Part shown: in pieces, positions 5,148-6,221 of the stretch
Numbering within the stretch: the stretch's first letter is position 1
Layout of the letters: the number at the start of each line of letters is the position of its first letter
Source of the DNA: Gammaproteobacteria bacterium
GTDB taxonomy: Bacteria > Pseudomonadota > Gammaproteobacteria > Pseudomonadales > M0112
DNA: 6,221 bases
Reading direction: 5' to 3'
NCBI GenBank assembly: GCA_006227085.1
Contig: SBFY01000075.1
Location: forward strand, 1 to 6,221
Translations under genes and position numbers: made by a program
The notes under the pieces: generated by a model
The model's database searches: none
Seen by the model: only the letters and a program-made list of their open reading frames with translations
What the model was told of the DNA's origin: nothing

Positions 5148-5337
5148 CGTTTTGTCGCACCCTGTGTGCGGTTTTAACGGGGAAGCAGGAAAGCCTGGTA
5201 GAAGTGCCCGCAGAAGGTCGCCCCGTCAGGCTTATCAATAAGATAGTGTTCGTGCAGTAGTTTCCCGCAGGGAACGGCTGGGCGGGCGTTGTTTTTGTTG
5301 CCTCGCATCACCAATTGACACTGGAGAAACGGGAATC
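5148..5337 (+). other. Long structured 5' leader of coxB
   Basis: This is the non-coding part between the predicted start point and coxB. It contains a CGCAC/GTGCG hairpin (5156-5170) followed by TTTT; a 6-bp pairing ACGGGG (5177-5182) with CCCCGT (5221-5226); a 7-bp pairing AAGCCTG (5191-5197) with CAGGCTT (5227-5233), which crosses the first one; a TTCCC/GGGAA hairpin (5262-5274); and a competing CCCGC (5264-5268) with GCGGG (5282-5286) pairing followed by TTGTTTTTG. No riboswitch class that I know matches. The ribosome site is GGAG at 5323-5326, 11 bases before the ATG, with GGGAA closer in. Regulatory function is an inference from structure and length. Confidence 0.35.
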
Positions 5338-6221
5338 ATGCGTTCACGAGTGATACGGCTTGCCGCCCTGGCACTGGCCCCGCTGATGCTGATGGCTGGC
5401 GGTGCGCTGGCTGCCGAAGAGACTGCCAAATCCGCCGGGTTCTGGCTCAACATGCCTGAGGGCGTTACCGCGGTCAGCCGCGATGTCTATGCCCTGCATA
5501 TGCAGATCGTGTGGATTTGCGGCTTGATAGGCATCTTGGTGTTTGGCGTGATGCTGTATGCCATGATCGCCCACCGCAAGTCGCTGGGCGCCAAGCCGGC
5601 GACCTGGCATGAAAGCACCCTGGTGGAAATCATCTGGACGGTGGTGCCTTTCCTGATCCTTATCTACATGGCCTTCCCGGCGACCAAGACCCTGATTGCC
5701 CACTACGACGATGAAGAGCCGGACCTGGACGTATTGGTCACCGGATACCAGTGGAAGTGGAAATACGAATACCTGACGGATGAAGGCGAGAAAGTCACCT
5801 TCTTCAGTAATCTCCGCACCCCGCGTGACGAAATCAACAACGAAACCCCGAAGGGCGAGCACTACCTGCTGGAAGTGGATGAGCCTGTGGTGTTGCCGGT
5901 TGGCAAGAAAGTGCGTTTCCTGGTGACGGCCAATGACGTGATCCACTCCTGGTGGGTGCCGTCGATTGCCGTGAAGAAAGATGCGATCCCCGGCTTCGTG
6001 AACGAAGCGTGGACCCGTATCGAGCAGGAAGGCGTTTATCGTGGCCAGTGCGCTGAGTTGTGCGGTAAGGACCATGGCTTCATGCCGATCGTGGTCAATG
6101 CCGTTAGCGAAGAAGAATACAACGCCTGGTTTGCCAAGAAGCAGTCTGAAGCCGCCGCTATCCGTGCCCTGATGGAGCAGGAGCTGCCGATGGAAGACCT
6201 GATGGCCCGCGGCGAGAAAGT
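5338..6221 (+). CDS. coxB: Cytochrome c oxidase subunit II, 3'-truncated by window edge
   Basis: CoxB carries the CuA centre that receives electrons from cytochrome c and passes them to the haem a/CuB site in subunit I of the aa3-type terminal oxidase in the inner membrane. The frame is open to the window edge, with 294 complete codons visible. Seen: a cleavable signal peptide (about 1-25, ending in ALA), two membrane helices (about 53-78 and 96-118), the aromatic electron-entry stretch YQWKWKYEY (137-145), and the periplasmic cupredoxin domain with all CuA ligands: His203 in VIHSWW, and Cys238, Glu240, Cys242, His246 and Met249 in QCAELCGKDHGFM. After the cupredoxin domain comes a charged linker ending MEDLMARGEK at the edge. 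In proteobacterial CoxB proteins with a fused cytochrome c domain, such a segment precedes the CxxCH haem site, so a caa3-like C-terminal domain is probable but unseen. The gene likely begins a cox operon continuing to the right. Confidence 0.97.
   Translation, partial: MRSRVIRLAALALAPLMLMAGGALAAEETAKSAGFWLNMPEGVTAVSRDVYALHMQIVWICGLIGILVFGVMLYAMIAHRKSLGAKPATWHESTLVEIIWTVVPFLILIYMAFPATKTLIAHYDDEEPDLDVLVTGYQWKWKYEYLTDEGEKVTFFSNLRTPRDEINNETPKGEHYLLEVDEPVVLPVGKKVRFLVTANDVIHSWWVPSIAVKKDAIPGFVNEAWTRIEQEGVYRGQCAELCGKDHGFMPIVVNAVSEEEYNAWFAKKQSEAAAIRALMEQELPMEDLMARGEK

Noticed and set aside
5204..5262. Possible 18-residue leader peptide (GTG start) in the coxB leader
   Set aside because: No ribosome site at proper spacing (nearest AGGA is 13 bases away) and no run of regulatory codons. 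It overlaps the predicted paired segments.
5315..5320. Perfect TTGACA just before coxB
   Set aside because: The matching -10 would fall inside the coxB start codon region, where nothing resembles TATAAT.
5344..6075. 243-codon minus-strand ORF opposite coxB
   Set aside because: Fully antisense to a clear CuA subunit; His/Gln-rich shadow sequence without a domain.

Overview
The window is a gene-dense piece of bacterial chromosome, fairly GC-rich by eye. It looks gammaproteobacterial. The MoaB, HemF, AroE and YrdA-type sequences are close to gammaproteobacterial versions, the small zinc protein at 4828 carries the YheV (DUF2387) signature typical of that class, and a cox operon with a CuA-bearing subunit II fits an aerobic marine or pseudomonad-like lineage. 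The genus cannot be fixed from the sequence; an Oceanospirillales/Pseudomonadales-type organism is an inference.

Layout. 1-558 (+): 3' part of hemF (aerobic coproporphyrinogen III oxidase). 581-1932 (-): a tight block transcribed right to left, mobA then moaB (molybdenum cofactor genes, ATGA overlap), followed by a small unrecognised ORF convergent with hemF. 1999-3059 (+): a small zinc-ribbon-like protein and aroE (shikimate dehydrogenase), joined by a TGATG stop/start overlap and divergent from mobA. 3060-4756 (-): a gamma-carbonic-anhydrase-like hexapeptide protein followed by a six-TM diguanylate cyclase, again joined by TGATG. The cyclase stop directly abuts the aroE stop, with zero bases between them. 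4828-5055 (+): a YheV-like zinc protein, with a probable terminator after it. 5056-5337: the only long non-coding stretch, holding a TATAAT promoter element and a roughly 190-nt structured leader. 5338-end (+): coxB, cytochrome c oxidase subunit II, cut by the window edge.

These are housekeeping genes: haem synthesis, molybdopterin nucleotide attachment, aromatic amino acid synthesis, CO2/bicarbonate-type metalloprotein, c-di-GMP signalling and terminal respiration. HemF and cytochrome oxidase are functionally linked because the oxidase needs haem. I see no transposon, phage, CRISPR, tRNA or rRNA. No convincing novel multi-gene system is visible. The best leads are the coxB leader RNA, which has a potential pseudoknot and competing stems, an inverted repeat in the divergent gamma-CA/yheV gap, a canonical A_AAA_AAC slippery heptamer near the end of the cyclase gene, and the unrecognised small ORF next to moaB.
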